From the NCBI GenBank assembly GCA_028717045.1, contig JAQUON010000010.1, positions 1-20,985 on the forward strand: 20,985 nucleotides of DNA, in the 5' to 3' direction. Positions 7,001 through 14,463 of this stretch are shown in pieces. How positions within the stretch are numbered: the first letter of the stretch is position 1; the number at the start of each line of letters is the position of its first letter. The translations under genes were made by a program, and so were the position numbers. The notes beneath the pieces are model-generated. The model saw only the letters and a program-made list of their open reading frames with translations. It was not told the origin of the DNA and made no database searches. The stretch comes from Candidatus Omnitrophota bacterium. GTDB lineage: Bacteria; Omnitrophota; Gorgyraeia; Gygaellales; Profunditerraquicolaceae.

Positions 7001-7552
7001 TTATTCTTCCAACTTAAACGGCATTCCAAATAACCGCAGTAATTCTTTCGATTGCTCTTTGCTCTTTGCATTTTTAATCACGAACGTAATATCCATGCCT
7101 TGAGTCCGGCTTATTTTGTCGTAATCGATCTCGGGAAATATATTCTGCTCGGTAAGCCCCAGCGTATAATTGCCTGCTTCGTCAAACGAATCATCGGCAA
7201 CGCCCCTGAAATCACGGATACGGGGAAACGCAATGTTTATCAGCCTGTCCATAAATTCATACATCATCGCTTTGCGCAATGTCACCTTCGCGCCGATAGG
7301 GTTGCCTTGTTTGATCTTAAAATTGGCGATTGCCTTTTTTGCCCTTCTCATAATGGGCCTTTGGCCGGTAATCGTAGCTAACTCGTCCATACATTTTTCG
7401 AGGACCTTGATATCTGCGAGTGCTTCTCCGACGCCCATATTTACTACAATCTTCTCAAGCCGCGGAATAGCCATCGGGTTTTTCACGCCGAATTTCTGCA
7501 TCATCTGCGGTATTATTTCTTTCCTGTATTTTTCCAAAAGTCTGGGGACCAT
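7001..7552 (-). CDS. rplE: 50S ribosomal protein L5 (uL5)
   Basis: 5S rRNA-binding protein of the central protuberance that also contacts P-site tRNA. The 183 residues include LLEKYRKEIIPQMMQKFG, PRLEKIVVNMGVGEA, GQRPIMRRAKKAIANFK, the FPRIRDFRGVADDSFDEAGN loop and the C-terminal TFVIKNAKSKEQSKELLRLF. The ATG follows rplX after 15 bases, with an AAGG-like site upstream. Confidence 0.98.
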   Translation of the reverse strand: MVPRLLEKYRKEIIPQMMQKFGVKNPMAIPRLEKIVVNMGVGEALADIKVLEKCMDELATITGQRPIMRRAKKAIANFKIKQGNPIGAKVTLRKAMMYEFMDRLINIAFPRIRDFRGVADDSFDEAGNYTLGLTEQNIFPEIDYDKISRTQGMDITFVIKNAKSKEQSKELLRLFGMPFKLEE

Positions 7553-7567
7553 AAGGCTAGCCTTCTG

Positions 7568-7876
7568 TTATAGCGTTCCTTTACAATGTTTGCACACTCT
7601 CGACTTTGAGCCGTCTTTGGACACCTTGATTCCTACCCTGGTTGGCTTATTGCAATTCTTGCACACAAGGATGACGTTTGCGATAGCCAAAGGGGCCTCG
7701 ATAGAAACTATGCCGCCCTGCTGATCCTGCTGTTTCTTGCGCACGCTTTTCTTGACGAGGTTAATGCCCTCGATGATTATGCGGCTCTCCCCTATGGCCT
7801 TGAGCACCTTGCCCTTTTTCCCTCTATCCTTACCTTTTAGCACCAGGACCGTATCGTTCTTCTTGATCTTTGACAT
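7568..7876 (-). CDS. rplX: 50S ribosomal protein L24 (uL24) with zinc-ribbon tail
   Basis: Assembly-initiating large-subunit protein near the exit of the peptide tunnel. The N-terminal KOW motif (KKNDTVLVLKGKDRGKKGKV, residues 5-24) is clear, followed by IIIEGINLVKKSVR. The C-terminal part has C72, C75, C95 and C98 (CKNC, CKHC), a putative zinc ribbon found in many but not all L24 proteins. Length 102 is normal. The ATG overlaps the rplN TGA by one base, and GGAGGT lies six bases upstream. Confidence 0.97.
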   Translation of the reverse strand: MSKIKKNDTVLVLKGKDRGKKGKVLKAIGESRIIIEGINLVKKSVRKKQQDQQGGIVSIEAPLAIANVILVCKNCNKPTRVGIKVSKDGSKSRVCKHCKGTL

Positions 7877-8244
7877 CAGATGACCTCCGGCGCAAGCGAA
7901 ATGATCTTAGTAAAATTTTTCTCTCTCAATTCTTTCGCAACGGGGCCGAAAACCCTTGTACCTTTGGGATTCAGTTGTGCATCGATAATCACTATCGCGT
8001 TTCGGTCAAACCGCAGTAAGGTGCCGTCAATCCTGCGTATCGGCTGTTTTGTCCTGACGATAACGGCCTTGGCGACTTCCCCTTTTTTAACCACCGCTTC
8101 CGGAGAAGATTCTTTGACATTGACCGTAATCACGTCTCCTATCTCGGCATGCATGCAGTTCTTTTTTCCTGAGACGCTTATAAAGGAAGCTCGCTTAGCA
8201 CCCGTATTATCCGCCACATCTAAAATTGTACGCAATTGAATCAT
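7876..8244 (-). CDS. rplN: 50S ribosomal protein L14 (uL14)
   Basis: Large-subunit protein that forms inter-subunit bridges and binds RsfS-type silencing factors. The 122 residues are the family standard: MIQLRTILDVADNTGAKRA at the start, VTVNVKESSPEAVVKKGEV, and GTRVFGPVAKELREKNF near the end. AAGGA precedes the ATG by eight bases. It opens the spc gene set 4 bases after rpsQ, with no room for a separate promoter in the gap. Confidence 0.98.
   Translation of the reverse strand: MIQLRTILDVADNTGAKRASFISVSGKKNCMHAEIGDVITVNVKESSPEAVVKKGEVAKAVIVRTKQPIRRIDGTLLRFDRNAIVIIDAQLNPKGTRVFGPVAKELREKNFTKIISLAPEVI
7883..7888 (-). promoter_or_regulatory. Shine-Dalgarno site of rplX
   Basis: Reads GGAGGT on the minus strand, six bases before the ATG at 7874-7876, inside the final codons of rplN. 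It supports coupled initiation at the TGATG junction. Confidence 0.8.
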
Positions 8245-8248
8245 TGTC

Positions 8249-8521
8249 TCATTCCTTCAATTCTGACTGCACGACTTCCGCTTTCTTAACTATCTCAACG
8301 AGCCTGTAGCGCTTATCTTTAGAGAGGGGCCGTGTTTCAAGGATCCTTACCTCATCGCCTACTTTTGCCTGCCGTGACTCATCGTGCACTTTATATTTAT
8401 TGCATTGCTTCATGATGCGCCTGTACTTGGGATGTTTGGCTAAACGGGTCACGCGAACGACTATCGTTTTTTCCATCTTATCGCTTATCACTATTCCTCT
8501 GAACTCTTTTCTTCTTCCCAT
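8249..8521 (-). CDS. rpsQ: 30S ribosomal protein S17 (uS17)
   Basis: OB-fold primary binder of 16S rRNA. The 90 residues contain KEFRGIVISDKMEKTIVVRV, KYRRIMKQCNKYKVHDE and VGDEVRILETRPLSKDKRY, all typical. The ATG overlaps the rpmC TAA by one base (TAATG), so translation is likely coupled; a purine-rich GAGAG stretch within rpmC could serve as ribosome site. Confidence 0.98.
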   Translation of the reverse strand: MGRRKEFRGIVISDKMEKTIVVRVTRLAKHPKYRRIMKQCNKYKVHDESRQAKVGDEVRILETRPLSKDKRYRLVEIVKKAEVVQSELKE

Positions 8522-8715
8522 TATTTCTCTCTCTTTTTCTCGGTAAGGATAGTACGGATCCTGGCGATATCTTTCTTTATCAAAGAAAACATATGCGGCT
8601 TGTCCACCCTGGCGCCATAACGTTGCAGGTTCTGCTTAAACAATTCTTCCTTAAGCGTTTTTTCCTTCTGGAGAAGCTCCTGTTCGCTAAGGTTTCTTAG
8701 TTCTTTCGTCTTCAT
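8521..8715 (-). CDS. rpmC: 50S ribosomal protein L29 (uL29)
   Basis: Small helical-hairpin protein near the peptide exit tunnel, part of the docking site for trigger factor and SRP. The 64 residues read KELRNLSEQELLQKEKTLKE early on and end with SLIKKDIARIRTILTEKKRE, a standard L29. It begins one base after rplP. Confidence 0.97.
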   Translation of the reverse strand: MKTKELRNLSEQELLQKEKTLKEELFKQNLQRYGARVDKPHMFSLIKKDIARIRTILTEKKREK

Positions 8716-8716
8716 G

Positions 8717-9133
8717 TTATTTATGGGCCCTCGTTATGAATTTCGTTTTCAGAGGCAGCTTATAGGCTACGAGCCTGAAGCACTGACGTGCGTATTCTTC
8801 AAGGACGCCGCCTAGCTCAAACAGAATACGCCCCCTCTTGACAATGCAGACCCAATGATCGATATCGCCTTTGCCTTTGCCCATACGGACTTCGGCAGGC
8901 TTCTTGGTAATAGACTTATCGGGAAACAGCCTGATCCAGAGCTTCCCGCCTTTGTGAAGCTGCCTTGCCAATATCACCCTGGCAGCTTCAATCTGGCTGC
9001 TCTTAATCCATCCGTTTTGTAGGCATTTTAAGCCGAACTCGCCGAATGCAAGTTCTGCGCCGCGGGTAGATAATCCCCGCCTCGTGCCTTTTTGTAATTT
9101 CCTGTATTTTACCCTCTTGGGCATCATTACCAT
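8717..9133 (-). CDS. rplP: 50S ribosomal protein L16 (uL16)
   Basis: Large-subunit protein beside the A-site tRNA and 5S rRNA. The 138 residues include MPKRVKYRKLQKGTRRGL, the arginine loop WIRLFPDKSITKKPAEVRMG, KGKGDIDHWVCIVKRGRILF and the terminal KLPLKTKFITR. The ATG at 9133 (MVMMPKR) has AGGGA six bases upstream; Met3 and Met4 are possible alternatives. The 31-base gap after rpsC holds only this ribosome site. Confidence 0.97.
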   Translation of the reverse strand: MVMMPKRVKYRKLQKGTRRGLSTRGAELAFGEFGLKCLQNGWIKSSQIEAARVILARQLHKGGKLWIRLFPDKSITKKPAEVRMGKGKGDIDHWVCIVKRGRILFELGGVLEEYARQCFRLVAYKLPLKTKFITRAHK

Positions 9134-9164
9134 GGCATGTCCCTATACTTTGTGTTAAGCCGGT

Positions 9165-9875
9165 TTAAGTTTTTTCTGACTGACCCGGATGAGCCGCCGC
9201 ATCTTCCGGTTGCGGGGCTTGAGATTTTTCTATCAATGTATCGCCTTTAAAAATCCATACCTTGGTCCCTATCAATCCGTACGTGGTGTAACTTTCTGCG
9301 AATCCGTAATCAATGTCGGCGCGCAGGGTCTGAAGCGGTACCTTGCCCTGCTTGTATGTTTCGGTACGGCACATCTCTGCGCCGCCTAACCTACCCGCAC
9401 AACAGATCTTGACACCTTTGGCCCCCGCAGACATCGATTGCTCGATCGAGCGTTTTATCGCCCTGCGGAACGCTATTCTCTTCTCTATCTGTAACGAAAT
9501 ATTTTCGGCGACCAATTGTGCGTCCAAGGCGGGATTCTTGACCTCTTCAATATCAACGGAAACCTCGGACTTCAAAATATTGTTTAGCTCATCTCTTAAA
9601 CGCTCGATATCTGACCCGTGCCTGCCTATAATAATACCTGGCCTGGCGCTTGCAATCCTCACCCTTACGCGCTCAGCAAGCCTCTCGATGCAAATCTTTG
9701 AAATCGCGGCCTGCTTGAACTTCTTTTTGATATATTGCCGCACGTTACGGTCTTCGACTACAAAACGCGCAAAGTTCTTAGGCCTGGCAAACCACAGACT
9801 CAGCCATGTCCTCTTTTTACCATCTATCCTATCTAACCCTATTCTCTGTATATACGGATGTACCTTCTGCCCCAT
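9165..9875 (-). CDS. rpsC: 30S ribosomal protein S3 (uS3)
   Basis: Small-subunit head protein at the mRNA entry, with helicase-related contacts together with S4 and S5. The 236 residues hold the type II KH domain with the GXXG loop as GRHG (RPGIIIGRHGSDIERLRDEL) and the C-terminal S3 domain (GAKGVKICCAGRLGGAEMCR, then TLRADIDYGFAESYTTYGLI). The last ~20 residues form a polar tail (PQPEDAAAHPGQSEKT), as in many S3 proteins. GGAG lies nine bases before the ATG. Confidence 0.98.
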   Translation of the reverse strand: MGQKVHPYIQRIGLDRIDGKKRTWLSLWFARPKNFARFVVEDRNVRQYIKKKFKQAAISKICIERLAERVRVRIASARPGIIIGRHGSDIERLRDELNNILKSEVSVDIEEVKNPALDAQLVAENISLQIEKRIAFRRAIKRSIEQSMSAGAKGVKICCAGRLGGAEMCRTETYKQGKVPLQTLRADIDYGFAESYTTYGLIGTKVWIFKGDTLIEKSQAPQPEDAAAHPGQSEKT

Positions 9876-9879
9876 GTGT

Positions 9880-10218
9880 TTAATCTCCAGATTTTAGGTC
9901 TAACTCAAGCCTGACGTGGCAGGTGCGTTTTTTGATAGGCGCAGCCCTGCCAAATGCCGCAGCCTTATACCTTTTCCATGACGGACCGACGTTACATATT
10001 ATTTTCGAAACATACAGCTGATTGCTGTTGAATCCCTTGGTTTTTGCATTCGCAATCGCAGACCTTAAAATCTTTAAAAGGTATTCCTTGGGCCGCTTGT
10101 GTAAATTAATCAATATAGACTCTGCCAGTTTGGCATCCTTGAGCCTGATAAGATCGATCACCTGCCTCATCTTCGCAGGCGAGATCCGTAAAAATTTCGC
10201 TTCAGATTTTACTATCAT
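9880..10218 (-). CDS. rplV: 50S ribosomal protein L22 (uL22)
   Basis: Large-subunit protein whose beta-hairpin lines the peptide exit tunnel. The 112 residues show KFLRISPAKMRQVIDLIR, the LLKILRSAIANAKTKGFN helix and the hairpin region SWKRYKAAAFGRAAPIKKRT. The start ATG has GGAGA about ten bases upstream in the end of rpsS. The gap to rpsC is 4 bases. Confidence 0.98.
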   Translation of the reverse strand: MIVKSEAKFLRISPAKMRQVIDLIRLKDAKLAESILINLHKRPKEYLLKILRSAIANAKTKGFNSNQLYVSKIICNVGPSWKRYKAAAFGRAAPIKKRTCHVRLELDLKSGD

Positions 10219-10221
10219 GGC

Positions 10222-10509
10222 TTATGTCTTCTCCGGTGCTTTCTTGGCCTTAACACCGCCGTGCTTCCTAAAAATCCGGCTAGGCGCGAATTCGCCGAAT
10301 TTATGGCCGACCATATTTTCGGTCACAAACACCGGCACATGCTTTCTGCCGTCATATACCGCAAAGGTGAACCCCACAAAATCGGGAATTACGGTTGAGC
10401 GCCTTGACCAGGTCTTGATTGCCTGGCGGCTGCCAGAGCGGCGCGCAACGTCTACTTTTTTTATCAGCTTCTCTTCTACAAAAGGACCTTTCTTAAGGGA
10501 ACGCGGCAT
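10222..10509 (-). CDS. rpsS: 30S ribosomal protein S19 (uS19)
   Basis: Small-subunit head protein forming a complex with S13. The 95 residues begin MPRSLKKGPFVEEKLIKKVD and include KTWSRRSTVIPDFVGFTFAV, GRKHVPVFVTENMVGHKFGE and FAPSRIFRKHGG, all family markers. AGGAGA is nine bases upstream, inside the last codons of rplB; the gap is 3 bases. Confidence 0.98.
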   Translation of the reverse strand: MPRSLKKGPFVEEKLIKKVDVARRSGSRQAIKTWSRRSTVIPDFVGFTFAVYDGRKHVPVFVTENMVGHKFGEFAPSRIFRKHGGVKAKKAPEKT

Positions 10510-10512
10510 GGC

Positions 10513-11346
10513 TTATTTTCTCCTCTTCACTATGAATTTGTCGGAATATTTCCCCGGTTTTCTCGTTTTATACCCTTTCGTAGGAAGGCCTTCCGGAGAA
10601 ACAGGATGCGGGTTTCCCTGGCCGGATTTTCCTTCGCCACCGCCGTGAGGATGATCTATAGGATTCATAGCCAGGCCTCTTGAAACCGGCTTCCTCCCCA
10701 TCCAGCGCATACGCCCTGCCTTGCCTATTTTGACAGCCTCATGCTCAACGTTACTGAGCTGCCCGATGGTAGCATGGCAATCAAGGTACACCAGCCTTAC
10801 TTCACCCGAAGGCAGCTTTACATGGGCAAATTCCCCTTCTTTGGCTACCACTTGAGCGCTTGAGCCGGCGCTTCTGACAATCTGGCCGCCCTTGCCCTTG
10901 ACGAGCTCGATGTTATGAATCGGCGTTCCTTGAGGGATAAATCTTAAAGGAAAACAATTACCGTCCTTTACTTCTATATCTTTATTGTCGGAAGAAACAA
11001 TCTGGTCCCCGACCTTAAGGCCGACAGGTGCAAGGATATACCTTTTTTCGTTATGAGGGTACTCAACCAGCGCAATGCGGCAGGTGCGGTTAGGGTCATA
11101 TTCAATAGAAACGATCTTCCCGGGTACATCCAGCAGGTTTCTTTTAAAATCGATGATCCTGAACATCTGCTTGTGGCCGCCTGCAATACGCCGGCACGTA
11201 ACCCTTCCGTATGCATTACGCCCGCCTGACTTTTTGAGCGGAGCCAGTAAAGATTTCTCCGGATCTTTCCTGGTGATTTCGGAAAAATCATAACCGATCA
11301 TGAAACGCCGTGAAGGCGTAGTAGGTCTGTATTTTTTTATTCCCAT
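10513..11346 (-). CDS. rplB: 50S ribosomal protein L2 (uL2)
   Basis: Large-subunit protein essential for subunit association and near the peptidyl-transferase centre. The 277 residues match the family length. The RNA-binding part has GRNAYGRVTCRRIAGGHKQ; the C-terminal domain has MNPIDHPHGGGEGKSGQG with the conserved histidines, and ends KYSDKFIVKRRK. GGGGA precedes the ATG. It follows rplW after 9 bases. Confidence 0.98.
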   Translation of the reverse strand: MGIKKYRPTTPSRRFMIGYDFSEITRKDPEKSLLAPLKKSGGRNAYGRVTCRRIAGGHKQMFRIIDFKRNLLDVPGKIVSIEYDPNRTCRIALVEYPHNEKRYILAPVGLKVGDQIVSSDNKDIEVKDGNCFPLRFIPQGTPIHNIELVKGKGGQIVRSAGSSAQVVAKEGEFAHVKLPSGEVRLVYLDCHATIGQLSNVEHEAVKIGKAGRMRWMGRKPVSRGLAMNPIDHPHGGGEGKSGQGNPHPVSPEGLPTKGYKTRKPGKYSDKFIVKRRK

Positions 11347-11355
11347 TTTTATCCC

Positions 11356-11634
11356 CTATGCAATCTCTATCTTCTGGCCTTGCGCCAACGTGACGACTGC
11401 TTTCTTAAGGTCGGCGGTCCTGCCAATCTGGTAACGCACCTTTTTAAGCTTACCCTTGGAAATATATGTGTTCACCTCTTTTACTTTTACCTTATATATC
11501 TGCTCTACCGCTTCTTTGATTTGCCTCTTTGAGCTTCTTGGAGCAACCAGGAAAAGATACTTCCCTAAAGGCTCTGCGATAGTCGATTTCTCCGTTCTTA
11601 TTAATGACCTAATGATGTCTTGGGCATACCTCAT
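11356..11634 (-). CDS. rplW: 50S ribosomal protein L23 (uL23)
   Basis: Protein at the tunnel exit that docks trigger factor and signal recognition particle. The 92 residues contain IIRSLIRTEKSTIAEPLGKY, KRQIKEAVEQIYKVKVKEVN and KKVRYQIGRTADLKKAVVTL, the usual L23 segments. The ATG overlaps the rplD TGA (ATGA), with AGGA immediately upstream. Confidence 0.97.
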   Translation of the reverse strand: MRYAQDIIRSLIRTEKSTIAEPLGKYLFLVAPRSSKRQIKEAVEQIYKVKVKEVNTYISKGKLKKVRYQIGRTADLKKAVVTLAQGQKIEIA

Positions 11635-12266
11635 TTTATCCTACCTACCAATTCTTTAAAGCCATCTTTGGTCGCAATAACTTTGCGCGCAGTGAGTAAT
11701 TCGTATGCGTTTGTGTATCTTGCGTTGCCTACTTCCAAGAAAGATAAATTCCTCAGTGCCCTGGCCAGCTGCGCATCCAACGAGCCGCCTATCACCAATA
11801 ATATCCTTTTAGCCTCTGTTGCAATCTTTAAATTTGAGAATACCCGGGCGACCTCTTTAGTCTTTCCTTCCTGTATCTTAAGCGTATCGATAATAATTAA
11901 ATTATTCTCTTTCACTTTTGCGTTCAAGGCGGACCTAAGCGCCAGCTGTTTTATTCTTTTCGGCAAAAGATAGGAATAATCGCGCGGGTGGGGCCCAAAC
12001 ACGACTCCGCCGTGCCTCCATAGAGGAGACCGAGAGGAACCTGCGCGGGCACGGCCAGTGCCTTTCTGCCTCCATGGCTTACGCCCGCCGCCGGAAACTT
12101 CTCCCCGGGTCTTTGTACCTGCCAGGCCTTTTCTCTGGTTAGCCCTGAAAGCCACCACGGCCTGGTGCAATGCAGTCTTATGCACAAGCCCGTCAAAAAC
12201 CTTTTCGTCAAGCTTGACGTTATCTACCTCTTTGCCGTCGGTATTGTATATAGGTAACGTTATCAT
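11631..12266 (-). CDS. rplD: 50S ribosomal protein L4 (uL4)
   Basis: Large-subunit protein whose extended loop lines the exit tunnel opposite L22; in E. coli it also represses the S10 operon. The 211 residues include the loop RKPWRQKGTGRARAGSSRSP followed by WRHGGVVFGPHPRDY, and the C-terminal globular part with VGNARYTNAYELLTARKVIA. It overlaps rplC by 4 bases. Whether it regulates this cluster cannot be told, since no long S10 leader exists here. Confidence 0.98.
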   Translation of the reverse strand: MITLPIYNTDGKEVDNVKLDEKVFDGLVHKTALHQAVVAFRANQRKGLAGTKTRGEVSGGGRKPWRQKGTGRARAGSSRSPLWRHGGVVFGPHPRDYSYLLPKRIKQLALRSALNAKVKENNLIIIDTLKIQEGKTKEVARVFSNLKIATEAKRILLVIGGSLDAQLARALRNLSFLEVGNARYTNAYELLTARKVIATKDGFKELVGRIK

Positions 12267-12883
12267 TGTGCAGCCTTTTTCTTTTTCGCCTTCCTGATCA
12301 TCAGATACGTGTTCTTATGCCCGGGGACAGACCCTTTAATTAATAATAGATTGTTTGCCGCATCGACTTTTACCACACGCAGGTTCTGGGTAGTAACCCT
12401 GATATTGCCCATATGGCCTGGAAGGTGGTGCCCTTTCCAAACCCTGCCGGGGGTAGTGCTTGACCCAAGGGAGCCGATCCTGCGGTGAGACATAGAGCCG
12501 TGCGTCTGAGGGCCGCCATGCCAATTCCAGCGCTTCATGCCTCCCTGAAACCCCTTACCTATCGAAATACCGGTAATATCAACGAAGTCGCCGGCCTTAA
12601 AGATGTCGGCCTTTATCTCCTCGCCAACCTTGTAATCTTTTGCGGCATCCTTGGCAACCTCCCTGATGAATTTGCGGGGCGAGATGTTGAGTTTCTTGAA
12701 ATACCCTGCGTTCGGTTTTTTCATTTTCTTTTCTTTTACCGTATCAAAACCTACTTGCACGGCTTTCTCCCTGACTGCCAAGACCGCGCACGGGCCCGCC
12801 TCAACCACTGTCACGCACACCGCTTTGCCGTCATCGGTAAAGATATGCGTCATGCCAATTTTTTTCCCTAGTAAACCAAACAT
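12263..12883 (-). CDS. rplC: 50S ribosomal protein L3 (uL3)
   Basis: Assembly-initiating large-subunit protein near the peptidyl-transferase centre. I place the start at the ATG at 12883, giving 206 residues beginning MFGLLGKKIGMTHIFTDDGK, the normal family start; an in-frame TTG at 12919 would add 12 residues without family support. Core segments: GFQGGMKRWNWHGGPQTHGS, HRRIGSLGSSTTPGRVWKGH and LPGHMGNIRVTTQNLRVVKV. The region where E. coli L3 has its PrmB-methylated glutamine reads SSTT here, so that modification is unlikely. Confidence 0.95.
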   Translation of the reverse strand: MFGLLGKKIGMTHIFTDDGKAVCVTVVEAGPCAVLAVREKAVQVGFDTVKEKKMKKPNAGYFKKLNISPRKFIREVAKDAAKDYKVGEEIKADIFKAGDFVDITGISIGKGFQGGMKRWNWHGGPQTHGSMSHRRIGSLGSSTTPGRVWKGHHLPGHMGNIRVTTQNLRVVKVDAANNLLLIKGSVPGHKNTYLMIRKAKKKKAAQ

Positions 12884-12933
12884 ATGTCCTTTTACTCTCC
12901 TGTCTACGTAAACCTTCAAATAAGGAGAAAGAG
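12884..12933 (-). promoter_or_regulatory. rpsJ-rplC spacer with possible translational hairpin
   Basis: This is the longest spacer in the window, 50 bases. It holds two ribosome-site candidates for rplC, GGAGAG (12895-12900) and AAGGA (12887-12891). A TTCTCCTT stretch at 12922-12929 could pair with either one, and a local CCTT/AAGG stem competes. Whether this forms or regulates anything is inference; there is no terminator-like T-run and no promoter I can support. Confidence 0.25.
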
Positions 12934-13233
12934 CTATTTGATTTCTACATCAATACCTGCGGGTAAGTTCAGTTTTCTTAACGCATCGATCGTCTTTGAC
13001 GTCGGCTCAAAAATATCAATCAATCGCTTATGCGTGGCGATGCCAAACTGTTCGCGGGATTTCTTGTCAATTACCGGCGAACGCAGCACCGTGTACACTT
13101 CCTTTTTGGTCGGAAGCGGCAAGGGGCCGGAAATCTTGGCTCCTGTGCGCTTCACAGTCTCAACGATCTCTCCCGCCGCCTGGTCCAGAAGGCGGTGGTC
13201 GTATGCCCTAAGTTTTATGCGTATTTTCTGCAT
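12934..13233 (-). CDS. rpsJ: 30S ribosomal protein S10 (uS10, NusE)
   Basis: Small-subunit head protein that doubles as the transcription antitermination factor NusE and binds NusB and NusG. The 99 residues include KIRIKLRAYDHRLLDQAAGE, GAKISGPLPLPTKKEVYTVL, RSPVIDKKSREQFGIATHKR and the terminal LPAGIDVEIK. It lies 6 bases after tuf with only a weak A-rich ribosome site, so it is probably read on from tuf rather than from an own S10 promoter. Confidence 0.98.
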   Translation of the reverse strand: MQKIRIKLRAYDHRLLDQAAGEIVETVKRTGAKISGPLPLPTKKEVYTVLRSPVIDKKSREQFGIATHKRLIDIFEPTSKTIDALRKLNLPAGIDVEIK

Positions 13234-13239
13234 TTTTTC

Positions 13240-14445
13240 TTACGCGATGACCCCGGTTACTACTCCGGCGCCCACTGTATGGCCCCCTTCACGAATGGCA
13301 AAACGCGACTCTTTTTCCATCGCGATAGGCGTGATCAACTCTACCTCCACCTCAATGTTGTCGCCGGGCATAACCATTTCAACGCCTTGCGGTAACGTAA
13401 CGCTCCCTGTAACGTCGGTAGTGCGAAAATAGAACTGCGGCCTGTACCCTTTGAAAAACGGGGTATGCCTTCCGCCTTCTTCTTTGGTAAGCACGTACAC
13501 CTGCGCCTTGAATTTCGTATGCGGTGTAATCGACTTAGGGGCAGCAATGACCATCCCGCGTTCAATGGTATCCTTATCAATACCGCGTAAAAGCAGCCCG
13601 ACATTATCGCCGGCCTGGCCTTCATCGAGCGTCTTCCTGAACATCTCAACCCCGGTAACTACGGTCTTGTGAACCTCGGGCCTTAATCCGACGACTTCGA
13701 CTTCATCGTTTACTTTAACCTTGCCGCGCTCAATCCTTCCGGTGCCTACCGTGCCTCTTCCCTCAATGCTGAATACGTCTTCAACCGCCATAAGGAGCGG
13801 CTTATCAAGGTCTCTGACGGGGATCGGGATAAACTCATCGGCTGCTTTCATCAGTTCAAGAATAGGCTTGCAGTCCTCGGAATTAGGGTCACCGCCTACC
13901 TGTAGCGCCTTTAACGCGCTTCCTTTAATTACCGGGGTCTTGTCTCCCGGATAACCGTATTTGGTAAGCAGTTCTCTTACTTCCATTTCAACCAGGTCAA
14001 CCAGTTCTTTATCGGAAACCAGGTCGATCTTGTTTAAAAATACAACCATTGAAGGCACGTTCACCTGGCGGGCCAGCAGGATATGCTCTCTGGTCTGGGG
14101 CATCGGGCCATCCGCTGCAGACACTACCAGGATCGCACCGTCCATCTGCGCTGCGCCGGTAATCATATTCTTGATGAAATCCGCATGCCCGGGGCAGTCG
14201 ATGTGTGCATAGTGGCGGTTATCGGTCTCATACTCAACGTGCGCAACTGAAATGGTCAGGATCTTGGTCTCATCCCTCACGGTACCACCCTTGGCGATAT
14301 CGGCGTATTCGCGCGGTTGCGCTTTCCCGAGTTTCGACAATACATAGGTGATTGCAGAAGTAAGAGAAGTCTTGCCGTGGTCAATGTGGCCGATAGTCCC
14401 GATGTTGACATGAGGCTTGCTTCTTACAAATTTTTCTTTAGCCAT
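13240..14445 (-). CDS. tuf: Translation elongation factor EF-Tu, atypical switch I
   Basis: GTPase that delivers aminoacyl-tRNA to the ribosome. The 401 residues show G1 GHIDHGKT (19-26), G3 DCPGH (83-87), G4 NKID (138-141) and G5 SAL (176-178), then domains 2 and 3 (GTVGTGRIERGKVKVNDEVE; FAIREGGHTVGAGVV). Switch I is unusual: instead of the common PEEKARGITI it reads GGTVRDETKILTI (53-65), keeping the magnesium-linked threonine as T64. I recall very similar segments in planctomycete EF-Tu. An excellent GGAGGTG lies five bases before the ATG. Only one tuf copy is in this window. Confidence 0.98.
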   Translation of the reverse strand: MAKEKFVRSKPHVNIGTIGHIDHGKTSLTSAITYVLSKLGKAQPREYADIAKGGTVRDETKILTISVAHVEYETDNRHYAHIDCPGHADFIKNMITGAAQMDGAILVVSAADGPMPQTREHILLARQVNVPSMVVFLNKIDLVSDKELVDLVEMEVRELLTKYGYPGDKTPVIKGSALKALQVGGDPNSEDCKPILELMKAADEFIPIPVRDLDKPLLMAVEDVFSIEGRGTVGTGRIERGKVKVNDEVEVVGLRPEVHKTVVTGVEMFRKTLDEGQAGDNVGLLLRGIDKDTIERGMVIAAPKSITPHTKFKAQVYVLTKEEGGRHTPFFKGYRPQFYFRTTDVTGSVTLPQGVEMVMPGDNIEVEVELITPIAMEKESRFAIREGGHTVGAGVVTGVIA

Positions 14446-14450
14446 TACTT

Positions 14451-14457
14451 CACCTCC
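14451..14457 (-). promoter_or_regulatory. Shine-Dalgarno site of tuf
   Basis: Reads GGAGGTG on the minus strand within the 18-base fusA-tuf gap, five bases before the ATG. It is close to a full match to the 16S anti-Shine-Dalgarno sequence, in keeping with the very high demand for EF-Tu. Confidence 0.85.
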
Positions 14458-14463
14458 GGTTTG

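Noticed and set aside
7170..7724. Plus-strand open frame of 184 codons opposite rplE and rplX, and a similar one at 9343-9897 opposite rpsC
   Set aside because: Both lie within conserved genes on the other strand and show no protein features beyond hydrophobic runs expected from antisense reading of basic proteins.
10022..10648. Plus-strand open frame of 208 codons opposite rplV, rpsS and the end of rplB
   Set aside because: Antisense shadow spanning three real genes and their junctions; no domain, no promoter and no ribosome site.
12884..12919. TTG at 12917-12919 as the start of rplC
   Set aside because: It would add 12 residues not seen in the L3 family, while the ATG at 12883 gives the canonical L3 N-terminus.
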